Shown here one piece after another: positions 1 to 11,919 of a stretch of DNA of 64,000 nt. The notes beneath the pieces were generated by a model. The model did no database searches, was not told the DNA's origin, and saw only the letters and a program-made list of their open reading frames with translations. The stretch is from contig NW_019091368.1 of the NCBI RefSeq assembly GCF_001949145.1, positions 1,134,138 through 1,198,137 of the forward strand, written 5' to 3'. Numbering within the stretch: the stretch's first letter is position 1; every line of letters begins with the position of its first letter. The translations under genes and the position numbers were made by a program. Source of the stretch: Acanthaster planci. Its lineage: Eukaryota > Echinodermata > Asteroidea > Valvatida > Acanthasteridae.

Positions 1-3000
1 GGGGAAGGAGGAACCTACATTTAGACTAACAACCTGTCCCCAAGCCACTAAGTAACGCATATGTGACTCATTGAGTCATGGTAATTAGTTTTAGTCACTA
101 CCGTCTGTCCTACGAACTGGATTACCTACATGGGGTGCTTCACTACGTTCTGCATTTTCCCAGGCCGTAATCTATGTGTCTTTTTTAAGACCAGGTGATT
201 CAGTGTTTCGGAAATAAATAACCCCTTCCTCTGACGATCCCAAAATAAAGATGTTTATACATGTACTTGTCATGTTACTTGACAGAACATCTAAATTTAA
301 ATTTCCATGACACGAAATTCTGGAACAGGGGGGGATATGGTGACAACTTTAATTTGGGTTGTTTTTTTTTCAATCATGAAGCCTAGTGGAAGCCTGGATC
401 TTAAGCTTAAGAAAAGCAATTTACCGGTGCACACATGTACGTATATGATACATGTACTTATGATGCAATCTCTCAACCATTTTCACTTTATTTTAAGGCA
501 CTTTTGAGTTTTGAGGATTTCAATGTAAAACTGCATATTTTCCATACTCCTTCATGATACGGGTTAAATTGTACACATATGCATAATTTTCCTGTTTTCT
601 CCTCAAACACGATATTTCTGATACTAAAAACTCCCACCAGAAAAAAACCTGCATGCCTAGCATGTCAGCTTCAAGAGGAATAAGGAAATATTCTTCCAAA
701 TATTCAATTAACAAATTCCAAATGAAATATCCATTCTGACTTTAACATATGAAGACCCTGTGTACATGTCAAGTACATGTAGGTACATGCACCTCATTAC
801 ACAAACATGTATAAGCACAAATTAGCGAACAGTTAATAGCATACAACAAGATCCATAACAAAATGAAAAATTCCCTCCTGGGTAGGTGAAAAACTACCAT
901 TTGTGCAGTAAGTGGTGAGAGGTGCAAGGAAACATGCTCCATGTGGATTTTAAAACCCAATAGCAAAACAAAATCCTGCACACATGCATGTACATGTATG
1001 TCATCGTTTGGAAAAGCCTCAGTGTCAAGACAAATGCCGTTGACTGGTACAGTCATTTGCAAATGTTTAGGACCACCCATACAAAATGCATTTACCTGAA
1101 GGAAAACCAAACCAAATAATGGCAACTTACATTATGCTTATTTTCAATGTGTAACCTTAGTATCTTGGTTTAACAGCTATTTGACTACATTTCCAGGATT
1201 TGAAATGTTAACAGTCTAATATTTAGTACTGCCCTCCTTTATTTCTGATTACTTAGACTGGCTTTTTTTTTACCCATGCTGCCTTGCGGACAAAATATCA
1301 CACAATACCAGCCTTTGCAAAAAATTTCATTCAAATGGGTATACATGTATGTTACACAGCACTACACTGATGTTATGCACCACTTTGAAAAAAGGTTAAA
1401 TAATTATTCAATGAGACAATGTAGTGCAGGCCGACTGAAAGAAATATCAATAACATTCCAGGTGGTCTTAAACTTTTTCAAATGACTGTACAGGTGTCTC
1501 TGTGCATTCATTTAGTAAAGGCAGCCAGTCAGTGAGAATAGGCAGTGTCCAGACCATTTCAAATGAGACATCCCGTATTTTAGTTTACAATCTCTACACT
1601 AAACAGTGAAGTGAACTCTGAATGATGAACTTTCTTATGTCAAGGTTTAACCAAGAAACTTAGATCCTAAAAGGTATTTTTCATAGCACACACAATAGCC
1701 ACATACTGGCCTCTTCATGGTCATATTTTGCACTACTCCTCTCCTTCCATACACTCACTGCGCTGGATTTATCTCTTAAAACTTTTCTAATTAACACATA
1801 TACAGTGTACTTAATTCTTCCAAATATGCAGGGCTTTGTCAGCCTATACTTTAATATGCTCTAGCTTTGCATGGCAGCCATCTTGCAGGGCAGTTCTTGT
1901 GTTCTAGAGGGAAACCTCCTTTGTGTATATCCTGTGGAACAAAAACATTGGCCTCCAAGATGGCAGCCATGCAAACCCTGTCTTGCTGACTACAGTCATA
2001 ACCATACCACGTACGTACATTAAGGGTTTGATACAGGTGTATTTCTAAAATCTCTTTTTATGATGGTTTTTAGTAGTTTTAAGGAACAAAAGATATCTGA
2101 CATACTTTCCCTGCAAATGTTTTATTTATGAAAAAAGGATATGAAACTCGACAATTTCGGACACAACATATACAATAAGTGTACTCTGGACACTAACACC
2201 TCAAAGTGATGTCAAGGAGACTATTTTCTCATACTTTTCCTACGTCCACTTTGGCGGATTGGTGGGGACGTACTAATGAAAACTACACAGACACAAACTG
2301 CAGTTGAAGCGCTTTCAGCACCCCTGCAAAATGTGTGCACCTCTGGGTACGTCTCCCCTAAATGTTGACCTCCATTGTCCCACCTCTTATGATATGGTAT
2401 CAAAGAAATGTTTGCCACCATCTCCAAGTTGTCTGTTAGCTGAGACAGGCTCATATTGTACTTCTTGGGCATGCAAAGTGACTTTGATGCCACAAATCAA
2501 ATGCTATTTGGTAGCAATGGTGGGTGACGGATGAAATTCGGAATTTGGTACCAGTATTGTTGAACATGACTGGCAGGTACTGGTACGCACGTAGGGTAGC
2601 CTATAGATGTAGATAAATGTGATCGGCCAATAACATTACGCGACATCTCTGACTTGGTTCCCCTTTTCAAGACAATCTTACAGAGGCGTGAATTAATTAA
2701 AGAGTGTGATTGACTTTGCAATCTGACAAACGGATGGCATCCAGATAAACCAACCACACAAATCTGGGTAAATCCAGAAATTAGGGGTCCATGACATTTT
2801 CGTGTCCCTATAACATCTGACCTTTGTTATTTGCCATGGAAGTATCACCAAATTGATTTTGAGCTAGTATTATTTGTTTGGCAGGTAATTTGTATTAATT
2901 CATCACTCTTGAAAATTAGAAAGTTTTGTTCTGAACTTACAAAATCGTATGTCAGATGTGACAGGGACACCAAAAAACCAAGGACCCCTACTTTCTGGAA

Positions 3001-4497
3001 TTACCCATCTACATGTACATGTACCAAATGTGTCCAAAGTCGTACTGCTATGTGGGCATCAACTGACATTTAGCTTGTTAAGCAAGCTGTTCTAGTGAGT
3101 TCAACTGTGGGGCTGAACTGATAAAAAAGTGTCATACATACATATGGTCATACATTTTTTAGGTTATTTTTGCAAAATACAACAGGGACATTGCACCAAT
3201 ACCACAAAAGACATTACATTCTGGCCCTGAACAAAGCAAGTGTACGTAGGTGTATGTGGCTTAGAGGTAAGCGCGCACATTTTGCATTGGCAAAAGATGG
3301 CGATGTGAGAGTGAGTCTGTGAGATTGAATGGGTGAAGGCAAAAAGACTGGAAAATACCAGAACAACGTGAGTTAAATCATTCAATAAATCGAGCCAAGA
3401 AAGCGGAGAGGCTAAGGATCATCTCTGTGTGCAAAAGAAATTGTGCCCACGATGATTAGTGGGTGCCCCGAAAATTTTCAGTACGCCGACACGAAATTGC
3501 ATATATGGATGTGTGGCTAGCTAGGCTAAGGATGGAGTGGGAGTGAGAGTCCGTGCCACACTAGTGGGGCTACTCGTACGTATACTGATCAAAGAAATGA
3601 TTGTGTAATCTGATCCTCTGACTGGATGGTGCACGCGTATGTCACCATGGTTGCCATTTTCATCGGTTACTACCTACCATTTTGGGAGAGTCCCGGATGT
3701 CCATGCCGGCGTATGCCATGTAAATAAATTTTAAACAGCTGGCAAGGCCCGCCCTACCTGACGGAGGTTAAAATAATTTCTAAAATTCCATAGGCCTACA
3801 GACATACATGTACATATGCACAAGAATCATGCACAATTTGTCCCTTCGTACAATACACGTAGCCAACTATACGTACATCATGACATGACTCAAGATTGTT
3901 TTGGTTTTATCACGAAATTGATAAAGCAGATTGATTAGCCAGCGGTGTTTTCTGACAACATATGAATCATGACATGCACGTCTGCTCGTGTCGACAACAA
4001 CTGAACAAAAAATCTATCAAAGCAGCACTCACCTAAAAACGTTAATTTATAATATCATTTACCAGGGATATCACACTTTTGAAGAAGACTGTTACAAACG
4101 ACTCCCGAAACCTATGTACTCCACTCAAAATCGATTCCACGGTTAGCCAGCCTGCCAGAACCAGTCCAGTTTGGCCTGCATGTAGCCTATTTACTTCGTG
4201 CTCTCTTGTGTACTAGTAGTACAGTATACTGCCTGTGCCCTGCCTGCATTATCTCGCGGGTTCTCGTGAATTCACACCAAAACTACATTTACCTTAGTAA
4301 GCAACAGTAAAATTACATCAATAAATTTTTCAAACTGGAATATTTACAGATTATAAGTATTATATAGTTTCTATTAATTATTCTTCTAACATAAAAAATA
4401 ATTCATAATTTTCGTAAAAGAAGCATCTTTACGATTTTTACTCTTCTATTCGATCAACACTGATGTTTGTATTTATTCGAGGCATGCACAACCAGGG
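1..4497. other. Upstream region without a supportable gene
   Basis: The stretch is AT-rich, and all open frames are short and lack family motifs. It holds one small inverted-repeat element (1866-1975) and scattered ACATGTAC motifs. The segment just left of 4500 is richer in CG (around 4130-4270, including TCTCGCGGG), as expected of a promoter. A minus-strand donor-like site (AG then GTGAGT) lies at 4033/4032 and could end a non-coding first exon of a divergent transcript, but I found no coding exon for one. Confidence 0.5.
1866..1975. mobile_element. Short inverted-repeat element (MITE family A, copy 1)
   Basis: The left end reads TTTGCATGGCAGCCATCTTG. The right end, on the opposite strand, reads TTTGCATGGCTGCCATCTTG, so the element is bounded by terminal inverted repeats of about 23-25 bp. 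The interior (about 60 bp) has no coding capacity. A second copy in opposite orientation lies at 39555-39662 and shares the interior (CACAAAGGAGG, TAGAACA, CTGCCCTGCAA). Two copies with conserved ends suggest a non-autonomous DNA transposon. The superfamily is unknown. Confidence 0.75.
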
Positions 4498-4504
4498 TAT
4501 AAAA
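4498..4504 (+). promoter_or_regulatory. TATA box of the zinc-finger gene
   Basis: TATAAAA lies 75 bp before the chosen ATG (4573). Transcription would start near 4525-4535 and leave a short 5' UTR of about 40-50 nt. A 12-codon upstream frame (ATG at 4505, stop at 4538-4540) overlaps the TATA box. Its ATG would lie before the expected start site, so it should not be translated. Confidence 0.55.
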
Positions 4505-4572
4505 ATGACGTTCATCAGACAGCAGACGACTCCGTCATAAGCAAAATCTGAAGCAGACGCATTTTTTTAACG

Positions 4573-4636
4573 ATGTCTTCCAAGCGAAGGAAACAAAATA
4601 AGCCAGTTAAATCTGTTTTTATTGAGAAAAATGAAG
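4573..4636 (+). CDS. Zinc-finger gene exon 1 (start codon)
   Basis: This exon encodes MSSKRRKQNKPVKS and a few more residues (21 codons plus one base) and ends at GAAG before GTTTGT. The start was chosen because it follows the TATA box at the right distance and opens a basic, nuclear-localisation-like N-terminus that joins exon 2 in frame. The donor GTTTGT is weaker than the consensus. Confidence 0.65.
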
Positions 4637-7600
4637 GTTTGTACGGAAATGTAACTTTCTTGTGTGTTTAAGAGCAAACTGTGTGCAAAAATTGAACGGT
4701 TTGAGGAATTCGTTTTGTAAAGTTTCACACGATACATACGGTATGCCGACCATTTTGTCGACTGCAACAGTGCATGATTTTAGCTAGGGCAGGCCCTAGG
4801 CCTAGTGGCTATTTTTTCACTCATAATTCGTGACAGTTTTTACACAATTTAGGGAAGTAGATAATCCGATAAGTATTTTCCCCCAGCTTTTGTAAGACTA
4901 CACCCAGTGTGTTCTCATTTTTTTTGCCCTTTGTGAAGCAAGTTCGTAATTTTCCTTTTGAGTTGGCCTCGTCAATGTCATGCTTGTGTTTTCCGCGAAC
5001 ATGCGAAGCGACTTTGACTCTGTCGGTAAAAAATATTACGCAGGCCTACGAGTAGGCCTATGTTGTTTAGGTCATGAAATGTTTCATGTACTATTTGTAC
5101 AAACACTAGACTTGGCTTAACTTGAACAAGATAAGTGTTGCATAGTCAAATTGTATGCATTCCCTCTGGTGAAAGATCTTGAGAGTAACTATAGAATACA
5201 GGGCCACCCCCTAGAATCACTGGCTACGATGTCGCATTGGATGATAATGACTCCAGGAAGAAGTCCAAATTGAGTACCCTGTTGGTGGCTACGTGGCTAT
5301 GATGTCGAAACAGTTCTTTTTGAGAATGAAGCAACACAAAATGAATGGAAATGGTCGAAAAAAATCTAAGTCCAAACCGAGTGGCCCTGTATTCTATGGT
5401 TGTACCAGATCTTCTTGTTTTATTTTTTGTTTGTGTGGTTTGTTGGTTGGTTAAAGTTGCTTGCTTTTTTTGTCTTATCCCCATTTTTTGGATGTTGTAC
5501 GCTAAAAGTGCACATTCAAACGTGCAGTTACAAACTGTATTTTGGTGAACTCACAAATGTATACATACCTACATGTATATGTACAAATATGTACATTAAA
5601 GTGCATGAACATTTCTTTGGAACTCTGTGGTTTTTTACGGATGTGGCCATGCAATCTTTGGATAAATTGTCAATTCTTTGAAGCATTTAAACTCATCATT
5701 CCTGAAACATACAGTGCAGGTCGACTTGAATTGACACAGATATTTAGGAAAGAATTCCATCTTGGACCATCACAATTTTTGAGTGTTTTAAACACCAACA
5801 AATTTACCCTACTTGTTGAACTTTTTCCACTTACTGTACTCCTTTCCTCTCGCAAACTCTAATACAATTAACAGACACCCTTTTAACATTTTTGCTGGTG
5901 TTTATGACACTCGGAGATGGTGATTGTGCAGTAAACCATAGGGAATTACATTAAATCAAAGGTGAATGCAAAATACCTCTTCAAGGGCACCATGCTCAAT
6001 CATCATTCAATTGAGTTTCAAAATGAGTGGGAAGAAGTTTCGGTTATTTAAAATTAAATCATCATTCTTTTGTACATTTTTTGTCAAAATCTGAAGTTTC
6101 TCTGTTTCACTGTGCTGAAGATCTGCCTTAGATTCAGATTGTTGGATCCAGTGAAACCAGAGCTTCTCCATTTTGCTCTATACTTGTCAAAGTAATGAGG
6201 TGCCCTTGCAGCAGAGCAGTATTGTCTTGCTACAGAGATGTCCTTGCTGAAAAAAGTATTGTGTTCCCCAAAATGAAAATAAATAGAATCCATGCATGTA
6301 CAAGGTATGAAGCTTAAAGAGGCAACATTTTCTTGTAGGGATCCAGGAAATTACAACCAAACCTGATAGATTCATTCAACATTTACCACCTGCCTTAGTG
6401 ATAGCACCTATTTTCTCTCAATATTTTTCCTTGTGCACCAGGGATTAACTTGCAAGCAAACCAGCCTACCACAAGGAGCAGGAGGAGAGCGATGATCATG
6501 GCCAGGCGTAGAAAGAAACCAACCTCCGAGCCCACAGCACCACTGAGGCGGAGCACGAGGAAAAGGAAGAAGAAGCAGTTCTTCTATCCATCAAAGACCA
6601 AGAAAGCAGCTACTCCATCCCCACCAAGAACCAAAAAAGTACACATACACTACCATCAAGTATTCAGCTCTTCCGCAAAGTTTAGAAAAAGAGAATATTA
6701 GTAGATTATGACTATTTGTTAAAATATCACTTTAATTTCATAAACGATTGCATTCTTTTTTATGGTAACGCTGAATCAGAAGAGTTTTGGCCCCGGGCCA
6801 AGTTAGTACTCATTGCACGTGTTGGTGGGCTCACATGTGTCAATGATGTGTAACCAGGCTTCAGCAGAATGTTTAAATGGCTGTAGCAACAGCGAGGTTC
6901 TCCGTGTCCTTTAATGTCCGCAGTCACGCTTTACATTCCACATGTAAGAGTCCTATAACTATTCCGAGCGTGATGTTGAGGTTGAGTCTATCACAAGTCC
7001 TTTCACAAGTCCGGTTACAAGACCATTCACGAGTAACAAGTGAACTGTGATAAAGGAATACTGTTGTTGGAATTCATATGAATAGCTTGTGCAATGGCAT
7101 GGCTTTTGATGGACTTGCAGGGACGTGTGATTGGCTTGACATACCACTGCTCTTGAGAGAGTGAACACAAGTTAAATTTTCTGCAGCAGACAAGTTATTT
7201 TTGTATTTTGCACTTACTCTTCAGAGGAAGGTCTCGTCGAGTGAATCAGAATCTGATGAGGATGCCGATAGCATTCACTCATCACAGTCAGAGCAACCAT
7301 CAGAGGCAGGACATTCCAGTGGTTTGGCTCTTCTTGCTGAAGTGACCAATGCTGACCAGGCTCTGGCCAACATCCGAGGTAGTCCAACCTCGTCCAGCAA
7401 GAGACAACAGTCTGGGAGGTCCAGGAAGGACCATCCTGGCAGCGAGGCAGCCTTGGGACGTAAGCGAGACCAGCCAGTCAAGTACCGAGGGTTCTCCATG
7501 GGCAGGAAGACCTCCCCGCAGAAGCGGCAGAAGACAGTCCTGGACGTGGACGTCCTGCGCAAGTTCTCCATCGCCAAACTCATTGGTCAGTTCTCTGTCT

Positions 7601-10600
7601 ACTCCTCCATGAAGGTGCCCAAGGATGCCTTCAGCACCACTATCCGTCATTCCTACACCTGCACCATGCTGCCAGGTATATGTAACGAGAAGTTCTGTGG
7701 CCTGCTTTCCGACACCAAGGACCAGATCAAACGCCATCTGCTGCGACACATCGGAGAGCTTCTGACCATGACCACTCAAAACAGCCAAAGTGAGTGTCAT
7801 GTCATCAATTTAAATAAATTTAGGCATTTGGTCATGTTGTGATGTCAGTGAATTCTGATTAATTAATTTCCAAGAAAATCAAAGCTTTGCTGTGTAAATC
7901 TGAAATCACACCTCAATTAAGTATCATGTTAAACTTGATGACAGTGAGCCAGTTCGGAATTCCAACAGTGCATGCCTAAAATAAAGTGCATCAGAGAACA
8001 TTTTAGAACAACAAAACATGCACATAGGGTCTGTCTTATCAACATAGCTGTATGCTGACTCAAATGCTTGCTTTGTTCTTGAATGGCTTTGCCTTTGATA
8101 TACTGAACTTGCTCAGTGTAAATGACATTTCATTGCATCCATTAGGTTTGGCTGCAGATGCTAAGAAAAAAGAGTTGGAACCCACAAGTGATACTTCAGA
8201 CACGGAGGATGTTGCACAGGGCAGAGCAACAAAAGAAACAGACATGGTGACATATGCCATCCCATCAGGCACTCGTCACGTCACCGTCAATCTGCCAAGA
8301 TCGCTGGACATCAAGGAGTCCAGCTACACCCTCATCCGCTCGTCGGCTGGGGCCAACGAGGTGGTGCTACTCCCTAAGGGCTGCATGGTCAGCCTGGCCA
8401 GTGTGGTGGAAGAGCTCAAACCCCACCAGTTCGGCAAGTCACTCCCCGGGAAGATATCCCAGATGAAAGTGGAGCAGGACTGGATAGAGGAGGAGGTGGT
8501 TGGGTCTGACAATAATGAGGACGATGGCCACATCAATGATGAGAACAAAGGTGAGCACACAGACGAGGACAGGCTCGTGGAAAACTTCTTGAAAGGGATG
8601 GTCCCGGATGAGGAATGTTCAGTGAGGAAGGTGCTGGAGACCACCACTCAATTCATGGATTGTAATGTTGAGAGTAATGTTATAGCTCCGGAATCCCAAA
8701 CAGTTGAGTGTGACATCGAGATCCGAACCAAACGGAAGAAATACACCAAGAGATATGACCTGCCCCGGGAAGTGGGCAAATGCCAAAAGACCAGCGAGAG
8801 ACTCAACACAAAGCAGGTAGCATGTAAGAGCATTGAGGGTGTGGAGCCTCCACATGCAGACCATAACTATGCATTTAACATCTTTGGTACGCATGACGAA
8901 GCTGATCAAATAAAGAGCCCTCATACAGATTCGCTTGGCCAGCCCATATCAGAGCCTGAAATGTCAGACAGTGAGATGATGTATATGCTACCAAGGCATC
9001 AGGTGAACGCACGGAAGACTAAAAGATTGAGGAAACCCAGAACACAGAGTCCAAAGAATAAACGAAAGGCCAAAAAAGAACCCAAACCACCTACAGAAGA
9101 GGATACAAGAAATAAGGTCAGTTCAGATTTCTTGAACCAATTCTGCCATGACTTTCAGCCAAGGCGATACAAAATGAGCTTAAGTCATCTTTAGTCAGTT
9201 TTTGTACTACTTAGCAAGCTAAATACAGTGTAGTCTGTCTTGCCTCAAGTCTTCTGCCTCTTAGATATGCTTTCAAAATACAATCCTTTGTTGATTGAGA
9301 ATATGAATGCATGAGGTGGGCCCCATCACTGTTGCCGTACCCACTGACTTCATTGTTCTCAAATGACCTTTGCCTGTGTGATCTGCAGAACTGGCTCATT
9401 TGACACACCTGTATTTTCATCCACATTAATCCCTACATGTATATATGTTCATGCTACATATGTGCGTCAAAAACAAAAGTGTGATATGTGTTATCAAATG
9501 GAGTTTAGAGTAAAACAGGAACATTTAAGACCTCCCATCATAGAACTGTTGTCCAAACCAACATTGTTTTGTCCTGGCAGACAAAAGCCTTGGAGATACT
9601 GAGCCTCTTGAGTCAGAAATCCAGAGATAGGAAAGGTCCCTTCACCTGCGAAATCTGCGGCAAGAAGGTGACAGCGACTGGAACACTGCGGGCCCACTAT
9701 CGCAGCCATGCAGGTAGGATATCCCTGTATAAACTCCAGCAACTTTACAAAAATTGCTAGCTCAGTGTTACGTTAAAATGCCATGGAGCATGTTAAAAAA
9801 TGTCCAAACAAAATAGGGTTCCAATTTTATTTTGGGCCTGCAATATACAATGAAATTAATTGACTAATTAATTATGCATGTCAATGCATAAACTTATTCG
9901 AGGATATATCATGCACTCGTGCATGCATTGTTTTTGGCAAGTCGCAGCACCCAACTGGTGTGAATGACATTTAAGGTATGTGTACAATCTACCCTTGAGT
10001 GAGAGGCCATCATATCTGATGATTCTGTAAGTAACTTTGAAAACTTGATCAGTGTGGCACTTTGATGCAGCATTTTCCAAATTTTCATGGTAAAAAAGAA
10101 AGCTTAATTGTAAGCACCTTTTGTTCGATCTGCCCTTTCTCTACTCAGGAATCAAACCCTTTGAGTGCAGCCAGTGCTCGGCTACCTTCACCCGCCTCCA
10201 CAGTCTCAAGTATCACCTGATGATCCATAATGAACAGACCCGTTTCATGTGTGATCACTGCGGCCGCGAGTTCCGGCACTCCAGCCACTTTCGGGAACAC
10301 CTGAGGCGCCACACGGGGGAAGAACCTTACGGCTGCACCGACTGTCCACTGCGCTTCAAGACCAGGAACACCTANNNNNNNNNNNNNNNNNNNNNNNNNN
10401 NNNNNNNNNNNNNNNNNNNNNNNNNNNNNNNNNNNNNNNNNNNNNNNNNNNNNNNNNNNNNNNNNNNNNNNNNNNNNNNNNNNNNNNNNNNNNNNNNNNN
10501 NNNNNNNNNNNNNNNNNNNNNNNNNNNNNNNNNNNNNNNNNNNNNNNNNNNNNNNNNNNNNNNNNNNNNNNNNNNNNNNNNNNNNNNNNNNNNNNNNNNN

Positions 10601-10692
10601 NNNNNNNNNNNNNNNNNNNNNNNNNNNNNNNNNNNNNNNNNNNNNNNNNNNNNNNNNNNNNNNNNNNNNNNNNNNNCAAGAGACACCTGCAG
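4573..10692 (+). CDS. C2H2 zinc-finger protein gene (whole span, six exons seen, gap in last)
   Basis: Six exons join in one frame: 4573-4636, 6442-6638, 7225-7789, 8146-9116, 9581-9713 and 10149-10692. They give about 718 residues before the assembly gap. In order, the product has a Lys/Arg-rich N-terminus (residues 1-87), a Ser/Glu/Asp-rich stretch, a single C-x4-C-x12-H-x3-H finger at 7681-7749, a long linker mixing acidic and basic runs, and a C-terminal C2H2 array (three complete fingers plus a fourth cut by the gap). Fingers are joined by linkers of the HxGxKPF and HTGEEPY type. No BTB, KRAB, SCAN or PR domain is visible. It is probably a nuclear DNA-binding regulator. I do not recognise the orthologue. 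Splice sites are read by eye; frame continuity across five introns supports the model. Confidence 0.8.
4637..6441. other. Intron 1 of the zinc-finger gene
   Basis: The intron is 1.8 kb of AT-rich DNA. I see no exon, RNA gene or recognisable repeat beyond a few ACATGTA motifs near 5570-5590. Confidence 0.55.
6442..6638 (+). CDS. Zinc-finger gene exon 2 (basic region)
   Basis: The acceptor is GTGCACCAG before GGATTAAC. It encodes 65 codons dominated by Arg/Lys/Ser/Thr/Pro, with runs such as RSRRRAMIMARRRKKP and RRSTRKRKKK, which are strong nuclear-localisation signals and possible AT-hook-like DNA contacts. It ends after six A residues before GTACAC, a weak donor, in phase 0. Confidence 0.75.
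6639..7224. other. Intron 2 with a diverged inverted-repeat element
   Basis: About 6963-7165 carries several degenerate copies of TCACAAGTCC spaced about 13 bp apart (around 6990-7045) and an inverted, diverged partner at its right side (TGGACTTGCAGGGACGTGTG). The same arrangement occurs at 24403-24592, 41516-41691 and, in reverse, about 15320-15525. I read it as a decayed MITE. Confidence 0.5.
7225..7789 (+). CDS. Zinc-finger gene exon 3 (acidic stretch and CX4C finger)
   Basis: The acceptor is CTTACTCTTCAG before AGGAAGGTC. A second in-frame AG six bases later would also work. The exon opens with a serine/acidic run (SSSESESDEDADS), continues with basic Ser/Gln-rich sequence, and then has VLDVDVLRKFSIAKLIGQF. 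It ends with CNEKFC, 12 residues, HLLRH (7681-7749), a complete C2H2 finger with CX4C spacing. An extra Cys lies seven residues before it. The donor is CCAAA before GTGAGT, and one base of a codon is left over. The last 70 codons are GC-rich and look strongly constrained. Confidence 0.85.
8146..9116 (+). CDS. Zinc-finger gene exon 4 (long linker)
   Basis: The acceptor is GCATCCATTAG before GTTTGG. An alternative AG at 8157 is also in frame. It encodes 323 codons without a known domain: TVNLPRSLDIKESSYTLIRS and LLPKGCMVSLASVVEEL look folded, then come acidic runs (EEEVVGSDNNEDDG) and a basic C-terminal part (KNKRKAKKEPKPP). It ends AATAAG before GTCAGT, in phase 0 with exon 5. An internal donor-like GTGAGC at 8551 would break the frame. 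GTAGCA at 8817 would keep it and could shorten the exon. Confidence 0.8.
9581..9713 (+). CDS. Zinc-finger gene exon 5 (C2H2 finger)
   Basis: The acceptor is TTTGTCCTGGCAG before ACAAAAGCC. After a helical lead (LEILSLLSQKSRDRKG) comes a textbook C2H2 finger: C-x2-C (FTCEIC), 12 residues, H-x3-H (HYRSH), at about 9647-9709. The donor is CATGCAG before GTAGGA. The split Gly codon starts the linker AGIKPFEC completed by exon 6, typical of DNA-binding finger arrays. Confidence 0.9.
10149..10692 (+). CDS. Zinc-finger gene exon 6 (finger array, broken by gap)
   Basis: The acceptor is CTCTACTCAG before GAATCAAACC. It has two complete fingers (FECSQC to HLMIH; FMCDHC to HLRRH, followed by TGEEPY) and the start of a third (YGCTDC, LRFKTRNT), which runs into the N-run at 10375. 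After the gap only KRHLQ (10677-10692) remains. That can end at a weak donor (CAG before GTTAAA), or read on for eight codons to a TAA at 10716-10718. The array size and C-terminus are therefore unknown. Confidence 0.8.
10375..10676. other. Assembly gap inside the zinc-finger array
   Basis: There are 302 unsequenced bases (N) within exon 6 of the zinc-finger gene. At about 84 bp per finger this could hide up to three fingers or an intron. The true length may differ. Confidence 0.95.
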
Positions 10693-11919
10693 GTTAAATA
10701 CAAGAAACTCCAGTCATAAATGTTGTTAGGATCATTTTCACAGGCCTGGAAACTTACTTAGCCAATATTACTGTGAGCAAGAACCAAAAAGGCGCAAAAC
10801 GCCCTTTGTAAATTGATGTAAAATCTGACCTTATTGTGGGCAATTTAAAAAAAGACAGTAGACATTTAGCTGTCGCCGGCAAATTTAACTGAACTGTATT
10901 TAGCTGGTTATAAGTAGAAAATGACCTCTTTGATGCCCCTAAATGAGTAAGGCTATAAAGGTTATTAAATTGCCACTAAATTCCAAGTATGGTCCATGGT
11001 GAAGTAGATAGCGTGCATTCCTTGAAATCACATGATACACTCTCAGTGGGGTTTGAGCAGCTGTTATCCTCTTTCCATCCTCCAAAGTTAAGAATAGTCT
11101 ACGTTGGTTATTTTTAAATTGATGCCAGCATTTAATCACAAAGTGTTACGTATTACTTTTCAAAATTACAGCTCTTGAGCATTTTTTTTTTGAGGGAAAA
11201 AGTCCAAACTCGTAAAATGGTCTGATTCCCACCTCATGAATACAAATTTACAATGACTATATTGAACAGAACCTGACCAAGACTTGTCAAGGAAAAAAAT
11301 TTCCCAAGTCCAAAAATACAGTTACAGCGCATGAGCCCAGCAAAATATTGTTCAATTAAATTTACGACAGCTAAAATATCCACTGCCTCTCAAAAAGTCG
11401 GGGTGCACTCTTGGTCAGATGGCAAGGGTAGTGAACCATTAAAGTATTTTTCAATGCACAGATGTACATAACATTCCAAGAAATGAATCAATAGTGAATA
11501 TATTTATATCAACACCCAACTGATTTTCACACTGATTCATTTTATAGTAACTCTTACAAAGACTTTGTCTCAATGACTTGGCTGTGGCAGTAACATACAA
11601 GTCTATGGGAAATGGCTGCAGCCGCATGCCTAATGGCTTCAATAGCCACGTAATTCCGAGCGATGTTGTTTTGTTATTACTTACTCCACATTATATGGAC
11701 TTTACCTCAAGGTTTTATGACAGCTTTTCATTGCAAGTGAAGTAAGGCATGACTATCACCATCCTTGCAATATTTGTGGGTTGCTGACTGTGGTACTTGT
11801 ACATAAAAATAAAAACACTGCACAAAGTTGCTTCCAGATAGTTGATCAAATTGATCAAGTATTACATTATATAAAGTATTTCAGGCAAAGAAGGAGCCAA
11901 CTAAAGTATAATTCGAAAA

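Noticed and set aside
769-1125. 118-codon minus-strand frame preceded by a plausible acceptor
   Set aside because: No recognisable protein and the end runs into ACATGTAC repeats; no partner exons found. Kept only as a weak possibility for a divergent gene.
8146-8550. Shorter exon 4 ending at the GTGAGC donor at 8551
   Set aside because: It would join exon 5 out of frame.
8060-8924. Several minus-strand frames opposite zinc-finger exon 4
   Set aside because: Shadows of a real coding exon in antisense frames.
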